From JAHEDH01 sp963745865 (lineage in GTDB: Bacteria; Actinomycetota; Acidimicrobiia; Spongiisociales; ZC4RG35): a stretch of DNA of 64,000 nucleotides. Of the stretch, positions 1 to 8,041 are shown one piece after another (the first letter of the stretch is position 1; each line of letters opens with the position of its first letter). The translations under genes were made by a program, and so were the position numbers. The stretch covers positions 434,001 through 498,000 of the forward strand of contig CAVUYZ010000003.1 in assembly GCA_963745865.1 (NCBI GenBank). The letters run 5' to 3'. Below the pieces are notes generated by a model. That model ran no database searches. It saw nothing but the letters and a program-made list of their open reading frames with translations, and was not told the DNA's origin.

Positions 1-923
1 GGTGTGGTTCCGGCGTCCTGGACCGGGTAGCGAAGAGAAAAAGAATCCCCCCTGGGTTCGCAGGGCGAACCCCGTCCCCCCGAGGGGGGACACACACCCC
101 AGCGAGGCATGGGGGATTTCAGCCGGGATCGCGGGTCGTACCGGAGATCTTCCAGGAATGCAGTCACAGCTTCGTGATGTTCGGGATCGGCGTGGGCGAT
201 CGCCTGATAGGCCGCGGTCATGTCGAGGAATGGTGTGAGCTCCATCTGCCTGGCGTGGCGGAGGAGACGTTTGGTGAGTCGGATCGAATGGCGTGGTTTC
301 GAGGCGATCTCGGCGGCGAGGCCAAGTGCCCGCGGCATCAGCTCGTCCGGCTCGACCACATCCAACAGAATGTCGAGATCCTGGGCCTCGTCGGCATCGA
401 CGGTACGGGCGGTGAAGGACAACTCGGCAGCTCGCTGCCATCCGACGACACGGGGAAGCAACCACGCCCCACCGTCGCCGGGGAGGATCCCGAGCTTCGA
501 GAACGTGTGAGCGAACCGAGCGCGGGTCGAGCCGATGCGGAGGTCACACCCGAGGACGAGATCGAAGCCGGCGCCAACCGCCGGGCCGTTGACTGCCGCG
601 ATCGTCACGAGGTCGGTGTGGGCCATGGTGGTGGTCAGCCGTTGAATAGTCGTGCGGTACCGCTCGGCGATCGCTCCCGGGTCACCACTGAACAGACCCG
701 AGCGGTTCGCCATGTCCTTGATGTTGCCGCCGGCGGAGAACGCCGATCCAGCGCCGGTCATGACCAGAACGGTGACGGTCGGATCGCGCTCGGCCGCATG
801 AACAGCTTCCAGGATCTCATCGAGCATCCGCTCGCCGGTCAGAGCGTTCCGGGTATCAGGCTGATCGAGCGTGAGCACGGCGACTCCGGAGTCGATCGAG
901 AAGATGGTTTCCTCGCGATTCAC
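1..923 (-). CDS. Enoyl-CoA hydratase/isomerase family protein (runs off the window edge)
   Basis: A crotonase-fold enzyme that probably hydrates or isomerises an enoyl-CoA in acyl-CoA breakdown. The GTG start at 923 overlaps the TGA of the upstream BtpA-family gene as GTGA, so the two are translationally coupled. Visible crotonase features are the first oxyanion-hole motif SAGGNIKDM near residues 63-71, the second glycine motif NGPAVGAGFDLVLGCDLR near 107-124, and LGILPGDGG followed by PRVVG. The family-like part ends near position 120 with DPRSRL, at a normal length of about 267 residues. The frame then stays open to the window edge through a palindromic repeat (43-120), adding about 40 residues that do not look like crotonase. 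The true stop is therefore outside the window, or it was displaced by the repeat. Substrate specificity cannot be read from the sequence. Confidence 0.85.
   Translation of the reverse strand, partial: MNREETIFSIDSGVAVLTLDQPDTRNALTGERMLDEILEAVHAAERDPTVTVLVMTGAGSAFSAGGNIKDMANRSGLFSGDPGAIAERYRTTIQRLTTTMAHTDLVTIAAVNGPAVGAGFDLVLGCDLRIGSTRARFAHTFSKLGILPGDGGAWLLPRVVGWQRAAELSFTARTVDADEAQDLDILLDVVEPDELMPRALGLAAEIASKPRHSIRLTKRLLRHARQMELTPFLDMTAAYQAIAHADPEHHEAVTAFLEDLRYDPRSRLKSPMPRWGVCPPSGGRGSPCEPRGDSFSLRYPVQDAGTT
43..120. repeat. Multi-hairpin palindromic element
   Basis: Three nested palindromes sit in 78 bases. An imperfect outer stem pairs GAATCCCCC (43-51) with GGGGGATTTC (111-120). Inside it is a perfect 8-bp hairpin GGGTTCGC-AGG-GCGAACCC (54-72), then GTCCCCCC-GA-GGGGGGAC (74-91). 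The base composition, long C and G runs, is unlike the coding sequence beside it. It lies where the enoyl-CoA hydratase should end. It looks like a REP/MITE-type interspersed element or a strong terminator. Copy number cannot be judged from one occurrence. Confidence 0.6.
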
Positions 924-1711
924 GACGACCCGAAACCAGCCGCCCGAGCGGCATCTGCGAAGCGCCGGGCGAGACCGGCGTCGACCGGGTTCGACGGGTC
1001 GTTGCCGAGCTTCACCGACGAACCGACGATGACGATGTCGGCGAACCGCGCCAGGTCGGCGACTGTGCCCGTCGACGCACCGGAGCCAATTGCCAGCGGC
1101 GCGTCCGGGACAGACTCGCTGACGCGTCTGAGGTCATCGACGTCGACCGCCGAGCCCGTTCCGGTACCCGAGACAACGAGCGCGTCGGCTCCGGAGCGTT
1201 CCCAGGCATCCACGGCGGCGAGCTCGATGGTCGAGCCGGGCGGTGGTGTGGCGTGCTTGACGAAGACATCGGCGAGAATGGCGGCATCAGGTGCGATCTG
1301 CGACCTCGATCGGGCGATCTCGGCCGCTCGTCCAACGATCGGCCCCTGATCGGTGTACATCATCGACGAGAGCACGTTGACCCTGATCAGCGACGCTCCC
1401 GTTGCCGCAGCGATCGCCAGAGCTGCCAGCCCATCATTACGAAGGACGTTGACGCCAAGCGGCACGTCGATCTCGTGCCGGATCTCGGAGACTGCTCGTG
1501 TCATCGAGGCGATCGTGACGGGTGGAACAGAGTCGGCGAAGAAGGGTGCGTCCCCGAAGTTCTCGATCATGACAGCGTCGAAACCCGCTGATTCCAGTGT
1601 GGCCGCATCGGATCGGCCACGGTCGACGACGGCTTCGATGTCTCCTGCGAACCGTGGACTTCCCGGCAGCGGTCCCAGATGGACCATGCCGATGAGGCTC
1701 GGGAGCCTCAC
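920..1711 (-). CDS. BtpA/SgcQ family TIM-barrel protein
   Basis: A 263-residue protein of the BtpA family, named after a cyanobacterial photosystem I biogenesis factor; most bacterial members have no known role. The family signature GMVHLGPLPGSP is at residues 8-19, followed by barrel-strand motifs such as DAVMIENFGDAPF and PLGVNVLRND, and a phosphate-binding-like GSGAST near residue 220. The GTG start at 1711 overlaps the TGA of the DinB-type gene by four bases (GTGA), and its own stop overlaps the next start in the same way, so three genes form one tightly coupled unit. No photosynthesis gene is present, so a photosystem role is not implied. A sugar or nucleoside catabolic role, as for SgcQ-like relatives, is possible but unproven. 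Confidence 0.85.
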   Translation of the reverse strand: MRLPSLIGMVHLGPLPGSPRFAGDIEAVVDRGRSDAATLESAGFDAVMIENFGDAPFFADSVPPVTIASMTRAVSEIRHEIDVPLGVNVLRNDGLAALAIAAATGASLIRVNVLSSMMYTDQGPIVGRAAEIARSRSQIAPDAAILADVFVKHATPPPGSTIELAAVDAWERSGADALVVSGTGTGSAVDVDDLRRVSESVPDAPLAIGSGASTGTVADLARFADIVIVGSSVKLGNDPSNPVDAGLARRFADAARAAGFGSS

Positions 1712-2439
1712 AGGTATGCCTGGACCACCCGGACGGCGTGCTCGGCTGCGTCTCCGGTCACTTTGAGCCTCGTCTCGTCGAGGGAGATGCGCCTGACGCA
1801 CAGCCGGGCCCAGTCCGACGCCGACCCCTTCACGAGATTGTCGGTGTCCTCCGGTCCGTACACCCACTTGACGTAGCCGGGGCCGATGACCTCGACCCTG
1901 ACCGGCTCGTAGTCGACGCCTGCCATCTTGAAGCTGTGGGGGAGAGACTTCCACCCGAGCCAGCAGACGTGTCTGATGCGCTGGGTGTCTTCGATCTCGG
2001 CCGTGGCAGCGGCGTAGATGTCGAGACCGTGGGCCCAGGTCTCCATCAGCCGGGTGGTAGCCAGCGTGCGGGCGCTCATGTCTCCAGTCACCCAATCGAC
2101 GCGCTGGGAGGCATTCATGTGGGAGAGCGGCTCGACGACCTTGGCTCGACCGTTGCGCCACCATTCGATCACATCCTGCGGACGCATCTGCCGGCCTTTG
2201 TCGACCGCCTCTTGACGGATGGTGTCGTGGTCGCTCGATGACTTGTATCTCGCCAGGTCGGCATCGCCGGCGATGACGGCGGCAGCGAGCTCTTCGTAGT
2301 CGGCGAGGTGTGAGATCGTGTCACGGATGGTCCATCCCTTGGCGGGGGTTTCCACATCCCACAGCTTCAGGTTCACCTGCTGGAGGAACTGATCGAGGAA
2401 CTGCTGTTCCGCTACGAGGTCTGAGAGTATTTCGCGCAC
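1708..2439 (-). CDS. DinB/maleylpyruvate isomerase-like metal-binding protein
   Basis: A 243-residue four-helix-bundle protein of the DinB/MDMPI superfamily, resembling the actinobacterial TIGR03084 group. The likely metal ligands are His44 in ISHLADYEE and Glu133 and His137 in LMETWAHGLD, the spacing seen in mycothiol-dependent maleylpyruvate isomerase. Such proteins often use mycothiol or a related thiol as cofactor, but the substrate here is unknown. It is the first gene of the three-gene minus-strand unit with the BtpA and enoyl-CoA hydratase genes. The ATG at 2439 is preceded by an intergenic gap of about 50 bases towards the LOG-family gene. Confidence 0.8.
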   Translation of the reverse strand: MREILSDLVAEQQFLDQFLQQVNLKLWDVETPAKGWTIRDTISHLADYEELAAAVIAGDADLARYKSSSDHDTIRQEAVDKGRQMRPQDVIEWWRNGRAKVVEPLSHMNASQRVDWVTGDMSARTLATTRLMETWAHGLDIYAAATAEIEDTQRIRHVCWLGWKSLPHSFKMAGVDYEPVRVEVIGPGYVKWVYGPEDTDNLVKGSASDWARLCVRRISLDETRLKVTGDAAEHAVRVVQAYL

Positions 2440-2489
2440 GACTTGATTTTAGTGTCGTTCTCCGACCGTCTCACCTCCGGGTCGGCACT

Positions 2490-3572
2490 TCACCAGCTCC
2501 GGTCTGCCTTTTCTACATCGAAGGGCGAAGGTGGGCGGACGATTCCCTTGGTGTCGACGAGGGTGTTGAGCTCGTCGATGAGTCGTCTGAGCCGACCGAA
2601 GCTCCGCCGGTCGAACCAGAGTGCAACGCGGTCGAGGTGCGGGACGTCGTTGTCGCGCGACTCCTGATCGGTGGGAGCGATGACCTCGATCTCACCGTCT
2701 ACGACGATGTCGGCGTAGTCGTTGTTGAGCGCCGCCAGCGTTTCGGCATCGGGACCCTGTTCGAGTCTGAGCACCAGACGCCCACCGACATAGCGCTGGG
2801 AGTGGTAATTGGCGTAGAACGAACAGATGTGATCAGCGGCGACGGCAGGGTCGTGGATCAACTCGAAGAGACTCAGATCGTCGGCGGAGATCAGTCCGCT
2901 GTTCACCAGTACGCCCTCGAAGAAGTCGATCAGCGGCTGCCAGTATCCAGTCCCCTCGACCTCCATCAGGACGATGGGGTGGAGGTCGCTCTTCCCGGTT
3001 TGGATCAGGGTGAGGAGCTCGAAGGTCTCGTCGAGCGTCCCGAAGCCACCCGGGAACAGGGCGAAGGCACTGGACTCCTTGACAAAGCCCAGCTTGCGGG
3101 TGAAAAAGTACTTGAAATTGACGACCCGGTCGGGGTCGATGAACGGGTTGGCAGATGCCTCGAAGGGGAGGCGAATGTTCACTCCGTATGAGTTTTCGAC
3201 CCCGGCCCCCCTGTTGCCGGCTTCCATGATGCCCGGTCCTGCCCCTGTGATGACTCCCCACTCCCGCTCTGCCATGTTTTCGGCGAAGTCCTGGGCCAAC
3301 GAGTAGTTGGGGTCGTTGTCCGACAGCCGGGCCGATCCGTACATCGTCACCTTCGGTTCGAGATGGCGGCTGAACACCAGCATCGAGTACCGCATCTCCT
3401 TGAGGGCTGTGTTCACCAGCTTGAGGTCGCCGCGTGTCGCCCCATCGCGATGCAGCTTGAGCGCCGTGGTGACGATCTCCTGGATCAGGTCGGCGTTGCC
3501 ATTCTCCGATGCAGCTGTGACCAGCGCGTCGATGGTGGCGTCGAGTTCGGGGTTTCCGGTGTCATATGCCAT
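2490..3572 (-). CDS. LOG family protein (Rossmann-fold nucleotide hydrolase)
   Basis: A 360-residue member of the LOG / lysine-decarboxylase-like family, which cleaves nucleoside monophosphates to base and ribose 5-phosphate; plant and mycobacterial relatives release cytokinins. The signature PGGFGTLDE is at residues 174-182, preceded by MYGSAR at 77-82, ITGAGPGIMEAGNRGA at 108-123 and the substrate-site arginine-lysine in FFTRKLGF. It is longer than the common LOG length of about 190, with an N-terminal helical extension of about 70 residues and a C-terminal extension of about 100. Older annotations would call it a lysine decarboxylase, which the motif does not support. Confidence 0.85.
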   Translation of the reverse strand: MAYDTGNPELDATIDALVTAASENGNADLIQEIVTTALKLHRDGATRGDLKLVNTALKEMRYSMLVFSRHLEPKVTMYGSARLSDNDPNYSLAQDFAENMAEREWGVITGAGPGIMEAGNRGAGVENSYGVNIRLPFEASANPFIDPDRVVNFKYFFTRKLGFVKESSAFALFPGGFGTLDETFELLTLIQTGKSDLHPIVLMEVEGTGYWQPLIDFFEGVLVNSGLISADDLSLFELIHDPAVAADHICSFYANYHSQRYVGGRLVLRLEQGPDAETLAALNNDYADIVVDGEIEVIAPTDQESRDNDVPHLDRVALWFDRRSFGRLRRLIDELNTLVDTKGIVRPPSPFDVEKADRSW

Positions 3573-3600
3573 GGGGGTTGGAGTGTATGGGGGCTGCGGG

Positions 3601-4149
3601 TCACCGTCGGTCTCCGAGATTCGCTCCTGCGATCGCGCTGATCTCGGCAGGCGTGAGACCGGCCGCTTCGAGGATGTCGGAGAGGATCGAGGTCTTCGCC
3701 TGGGTGTAGCGGGCGATGTCCATCCCGTCCTCGTCGGCGAGTCGAGCCTTCACCTCGGCATAGCGATGACAGAGTTCGGCGTCGGAGCGGAGCGTGTCCC
3801 GCACTCCCAGGTGGTTTCGGAGTGCGAGGGAGTCGTGAAGTGTCACATACACGTTGCGTCGCGGGCTCTTGTCCGGCGCAGACATGGCGTGCCGGTCAGC
3901 GATGCCGAGGTCGCCGAGGTGGCGATAGCCGGCATCGGTCAATGCCTCGATGGCCGGCCGGATGATGTCGGCCTCGACGATCACATCGATGTCGATGATC
4001 GGCTTGGCGGCCAAGCCCGGCACCGATGTGCTGCCGACATGCTCGATTCCGATCAGCGGGACATTTCGCAGAGCGACTTCGAGGTCGGAGCGAACCGACT
4101 CGAACAGCGCCGGCCAGCTCGGATCGTATGCGACGACTTCGAGTGGCAT
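3601..4149 (-). CDS. GrpB family (UPF0157) nucleotidyltransferase-fold protein
   Basis: A 182-residue GrpB-family protein. Its N-terminus MPLEVVAYDPSWPALFE and the motif HVGSTSVPGLAAKPIIDI near residue 40 are diagnostic of the family, which has a nucleotidyltransferase fold and is sometimes fused to dephospho-CoA kinase. The start is the ATG at 4149, one base after the stop of the CobS-like gene. The reading frame is open further upstream, but that stretch overlaps the neighbouring gene and has no family similarity. The function of the stand-alone form is unknown. Confidence 0.82.
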   Translation of the reverse strand: MPLEVVAYDPSWPALFESVRSDLEVALRNVPLIGIEHVGSTSVPGLAAKPIIDIDVIVEADIIRPAIEALTDAGYRHLGDLGIADRHAMSAPDKSPRRNVYVTLHDSLALRNHLGVRDTLRSDAELCHRYAEVKARLADEDGMDIARYTQAKTSILSDILEAAGLTPAEISAIAGANLGDRR

Positions 4150-4150
4150 C

Positions 4151-5143
4151 TCAGGCGTAGGCGGGGCCCTTTGGTCCCTTCCGGACGACGGCTGACCAGA
4201 CCGTCTCGTAGTGGTCACGGTCGTAGATGTCGACATGGGGGAGCACGAAGGATTCCCAGGCCCGTCGCAGCGGGTCTTCCTCCTTCTCATGGATGATCAA
4301 CCCCGTCGGTAGGCGGTCGAGCAGGCTTCGCAGGCTCAGCGGCGTCTCGACCCTGGTGCCGGCATCGGTCGAATCGAAGCTGGCATTGACCTCCACGCCA
4401 AGTCGGGCGATGGCCTGTATGAATTCGTCTTTCATCGCCGGGTAGCGGGTGCGCAGCATGTCTTCGATCTGTTCCGAGCCGGGGAACGACTTCTCCCAGA
4501 TCACCCATCGGTCTGCAAAGGCCTTGTTGAGCGTCTGGGTACCCGCATAGTCCCGGAGGTCGGTCGGGTTCATCGTCCCGAAGATCCTGACATCTGGCCG
4601 CAGCGGCACGTTCTCCCCGTTGGGGAGGTCGATGGCTCCGTAGCGGTCCAGGAGGCCGTGGAGGGCGAACAACGTCTCTGCTCCGGCCGCGTTCAGCTCG
4701 GAGAGATTGACCAGCGACGGGCCACGCAGGGCGCGGGTGATGTCGCCATCTTCCCAGCGGCTCTCGGTGCCGCCCTTGCCGTCACCGTGGAGTTTCGTCG
4801 ACCCGATCAGGGTCACGTCCCTCACCTCGCCTGTGAGGGGGATCCGGTAGTAGGGGAGACCGAGGCTCGCGGCGAACTGCTCGATGTCGTGGTCCTTTCC
4901 TGTGCCCATGTGTCCGCGCACAGCGAGGTGGAGGGGTACGAAACCCTGTGGGCTCATGCGCCGGACCCGCTCGACCTGGGCGAAACGGTAGAGAACACCG
5001 AGATCGATGTAGTTCGGGTCGGGGACCGGGATCTTGCGTCTCCGCTGATCGGCGTCACCGATGTCGGGGTCGACGTCGAATTTCTCGAGTTCGATCGGCT
5101 CACCCACACCGGTGGGGTCCGCGAACGTGACTGTCTCAGGCAC
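4151..5143 (-). CDS. CobS/MoxR-like AAA+ ATPase with altered Walker motifs
   Basis: A 330-residue AAA+ ATPase of the CobS/MoxR type, which normally works with a VWA partner as a chelatase-like or metal-insertion chaperone. The P-loop region is GHMGTGKDHDIEQ at residues 78-90, close to the CobS pattern GTGKSTHIEQ but with Asp where Ser/Thr is expected. The Walker B position reads LVNLSELN (144-151), with Ser in place of the acidic residue before Glu. Sensor-like FGTMNPTD is intact. The GTG start at 5143 overlaps the end of the VWA gene by eight bases, so they are coupled. No cobalamin genes are nearby, so cobaltochelatase activity is not implied. An upstream GTG or ATG could be the true start. 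Confidence 0.75.
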   Translation of the reverse strand: MPETVTFADPTGVGEPIELEKFDVDPDIGDADQRRRKIPVPDPNYIDLGVLYRFAQVERVRRMSPQGFVPLHLAVRGHMGTGKDHDIEQFAASLGLPYYRIPLTGEVRDVTLIGSTKLHGDGKGGTESRWEDGDITRALRGPSLVNLSELNAAGAETLFALHGLLDRYGAIDLPNGENVPLRPDVRIFGTMNPTDLRDYAGTQTLNKAFADRWVIWEKSFPGSEQIEDMLRTRYPAMKDEFIQAIARLGVEVNASFDSTDAGTRVETPLSLRSLLDRLPTGLIIHEKEEDPLRRAWESFVLPHVDIYDRDHYETVWSAVVRKGPKGPAYA

Positions 5144-7238
5144 TCGCCTGCTCCTTCCATGAGATCGGCCGCGCCGAGCGCAGCCACCAGGTGTCCATTC
5201 CACTGTGTGCGAGGCTGCGACGCAGCGACGAGCGCACGCCGTCGACCATGGCACGGGCGAGCCCGTCGGGGCTCTCGACGACCTGATGCCTGTGGTAGGC
5301 AGCGGCAACGGTGTCATCGCCGATGCCGATTCCCAGCACGGTCGTGCCGTTGTTCTCGATGTTCTGGACGGTCGTCGTAAGGTTCTCGACCGAGCCTCTC
5401 GTCATCCCGTCGGCCAACACGACCAACACCCGCACATTGGCCCCGAGTCGCCCCATCCGCTCGGCTGCGACGACGAGGTTGAATTCGTCGACGTTGGATG
5501 CTTTGTCGAACATCGAGACAGGCGGCGCTGTGCGGGGGTCTCTCCGAGCGGCGGTGGCAGCCGAGCGGGGCTCGGCCGCCGTGTAGAACATGCCGGCGAC
5601 CATACCCTCCGCCTCTCTCCAGCGGCGCTCGAATGGCTTGGCGAGGTAGTGGTTCACGGTGGTCGTGAGCCGTCTGGCCGCGCTTCCCTGCGTCTGGCGG
5701 AGCCCGGCGGTCGCCTGGCTCCGGGTGCGGGTGTAGCTCCATTCGGTGTCGGCCGGGCTGGCCGCGAACGACCGATTGAAGATGGCCACCTCGAAATCGA
5801 TCTGCAGTTCATCGCAGAGCTGGGCGAGGGTCCAGGCGCCCAGCAACGCTGCCGGCATCCCCCACGACGACTTGAAGCCGCCTTGGCCAGATCGCGGCTG
5901 GAGCATCGAGGCAGACCCGTCGACGAGCAGTGAGACGGCGTAGGTGCGCCGAGTGCGGGCGGCGCGTCGCTCGTACATCCTCGTGTAGAGGCCGGCACCG
6001 ATGAACAGTGCCGAGTGGGGCGACACGTCGCCCTGGTCGTAGCCGGACCGCAGTCCCCGTCGCTGATTGGCAGCAAACAACGGGAACAGCTCTCCTGAGA
6101 CACCCCGCTGCGCCACGTCCCAGCGTTTGGCGGCTGCGGTGATGGCCTGTCTGCCTTCGCCAGCGAACCGGTTGAATGCCTGCGGCGGCCGGGTGACCAC
6201 GACCTTGCCTGCCTGACCGGTGGGGAGGTAGACGGTGGGAGCCTCGGACACTCTGAGTAGTTGATCGGTGGAGGCGTCGCCGGCGATGTCGGAGGCGCCC
6301 TTGCGGTCCGACAGGCCCGCCCTCGCTTCAGATGCGCGTTTCGTCTCGTTGTAGCTCTCGGCATCCCGCACGATCGGTGACCCGAGTCTGACGGTGTCTA
6401 CGCCCTGTGCGATGGAGTCCGCATCGACCTGTTGCTGGGCTTTGCGCTGTGCGGAGGTGTGCTCCTCCTGCAGCTTCGTCAGAAGCCCGTTTGCCCGGGC
6501 GATCTCGACGAGCCGGATGGCGCGGTCGCCGACGTCCCACGGATCTGTGAGCCCGCTTGCCTCGGTGATGATGTCTCCTGCGTCGGCCAGGGCCACCGCC
6601 GCCTTCGCATCGATCCGCTTCTCGAGTTGCTCGCGTTCGGCGTAACCGCCGGTCATGAGAAACACTCCGAGTGCGAACTGGGCGAGCGCTCCCGACTCGC
6701 GCATCGCCTCGACGAAACCCGCCCGATAGAGATCCGTCAGCACCGACTGGGCGCCCGGGTACATCGTCAGTCCCTGGCGCTCCTGTCTGGCGTCCTCGAG
6801 CGTGAAGAACATGGTCTCCACCAGTGGTCCGCCCACTGCGTCGAGCGCGCTCAGCAGATCCACGGGGGAGTCGGATATGTCTTCGGTCGTCGATGAAGTC
6901 GGCCAGTGATCGGGGATGGGCCGACGCTCCTCGAGGTCTGTCGAGATGAGGTGCACGACTTCGTGGAGGGCAGAGGCCAACGCGACCTCGCCGGGCGTGA
7001 CCGGTGCATTGCGGTTGTATGCAGCCTGGAACAGGCGTGGGTCGCACACGACCTCGTCTGCTGCCGACGTCGATTCGGCCCCGAGTCTCACACGAAGGCG
7101 TTGGTTACCGGACAGCGTCCGAGCAAACCGGGTGACAGCCGGCGCGACCCGTTGATATCGAGTCACGACATGCTCGATATTGCCCTCTTCGGGCGTCAGC
7201 ATCTCTCTCAGGACCGTCGTGTTTCGGGCGCGCATCAA
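5136..7238 (-). CDS. CobT-like VWA domain protein
   Basis: A 700-residue protein with a CobT-like C-terminal von Willebrand A domain; the MIDAS motif DGSAS is near residue 440 in VSLLVDGSASML. The N-terminal half carries ALHEVVHLIST (residues 90-100), an HExxH-like sequence that could bind metal, and a helical segment. VWA/AAA pairs such as CobT/CobS or MoxR/VWA act together to remodel or load metal into a client protein. This gene lies immediately upstream of the CobS-like ATPase and overlaps it. The client cannot be inferred because no chelatase catalytic subunit is near. The first of two adjacent ATG codons is used as start. Confidence 0.78.
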   Translation of the reverse strand: MMRARNTTVLREMLTPEEGNIEHVVTRYQRVAPAVTRFARTLSGNQRLRVRLGAESTSAADEVVCDPRLFQAAYNRNAPVTPGEVALASALHEVVHLISTDLEERRPIPDHWPTSSTTEDISDSPVDLLSALDAVGGPLVETMFFTLEDARQERQGLTMYPGAQSVLTDLYRAGFVEAMRESGALAQFALGVFLMTGGYAEREQLEKRIDAKAAVALADAGDIITEASGLTDPWDVGDRAIRLVEIARANGLLTKLQEEHTSAQRKAQQQVDADSIAQGVDTVRLGSPIVRDAESYNETKRASEARAGLSDRKGASDIAGDASTDQLLRVSEAPTVYLPTGQAGKVVVTRPPQAFNRFAGEGRQAITAAAKRWDVAQRGVSGELFPLFAANQRRGLRSGYDQGDVSPHSALFIGAGLYTRMYERRAARTRRTYAVSLLVDGSASMLQPRSGQGGFKSSWGMPAALLGAWTLAQLCDELQIDFEVAIFNRSFAASPADTEWSYTRTRSQATAGLRQTQGSAARRLTTTVNHYLAKPFERRWREAEGMVAGMFYTAAEPRSAATAARRDPRTAPPVSMFDKASNVDEFNLVVAAERMGRLGANVRVLVVLADGMTRGSVENLTTTVQNIENNGTTVLGIGIGDDTVAAAYHRHQVVESPDGLARAMVDGVRSSLRRSLAHSGMDTWWLRSARPISWKEQASA

Positions 7239-7336
7239 GCCCCCATTGTCTCACATGTGTCAAACCACAAGAGATCGGGTGGCATGGCACGTATGCCGAC
7301 CGTCGCCCCGGCCGCCACCGGGGTCGAGGTGTCGGT

Positions 7337-7978
7337 TCACCGGCCGGTGACGACCTCGACGGAGGTGTAGCCGAGGCTCCGGATCAGGTTCTCGATCACG
7401 GACCTGGCCCGCTGGTCGGCACGTTCGAGCAGACCCGAATCCAGAGCCTGTTCGACGAGAACGTCTTCGGCGGCCAGCCGAGCCGCCCGCTCGAGATCGG
7501 GGTTGCCTTTCGTGAACACGCCGGTTTCTCGGTTGTAGACGTGGGTCGCTTCGGTATCGGGCGCGACATAGGTGATCTCGGACGCGGGAAGGTGAACGAC
7601 CACCTCGCCTGCCTCGGCGTCGACGAGGATGTCGTCGTCGCTGAGCTGATCGAGATCCACTCCGGCCCCGATGGAAGCGACGACGAACATCGAGATCTGG
7701 TCACCCGTCGCCCAGTTCAACCACCCTCGATCGTCGCCCTTCTCGATGGTCGTGTACTGGATGATCTCGACGGTTGTCAGTTCGGCGATCGACCTGAGTG
7801 ATTGCGCAGTCACCGGTCCGAGACGTGTGAATTCGCCTTCTCCGGTGATCACAGCGGTCGCATCGTCGATCCGTGCGGCCGTCCGGACACCGCGTCCAGC
7901 GATGTAGGCGAGCGACCCGATCAAGATCACTGCGGCGATGCCGAGTGCGATGAGGATTCCCTTTGCGACTCGATCCAT
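7337..7978 (-). CDS. DUF4230 family membrane-anchored protein
   Basis: A 213-residue protein with one N-terminal membrane segment (about residues 6-28, rich in Ile, Ala, Leu) and an extracytoplasmic DUF4230-like domain. Family-like stretches are ELTTVEIIQYTTIEKGD, VVVHLPASEI and the C-terminal region ending SLGYTSVEVVTGR. The function of DUF4230 is unknown. It stands alone on the minus strand and is divergent from the M16 peptidase gene. Confidence 0.75.
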   Translation of the reverse strand: MDRVAKGILIALGIAAVILIGSLAYIAGRGVRTAARIDDATAVITGEGEFTRLGPVTAQSLRSIAELTTVEIIQYTTIEKGDDRGWLNWATGDQISMFVVASIGAGVDLDQLSDDDILVDAEAGEVVVHLPASEITYVAPDTEATHVYNRETGVFTKGNPDLERAARLAAEDVLVEQALDSGLLERADQRARSVIENLIRSLGYTSVEVVTGR

Positions 7979-8041
7979 GGTGTGAGGCTACCGCTTGGTG
8001 CCGGCTGACGAGAGCGTGCGGAACGGGCCGCAGTCCGTACC

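Noticed and set aside
174..1349. 391-codon plus-strand open frame
   Set aside because: Lies antisense to the BtpA and enoyl-CoA hydratase genes, whose motifs are clear; Arg/Gly/Asp-rich shadow typical of GC-rich DNA.
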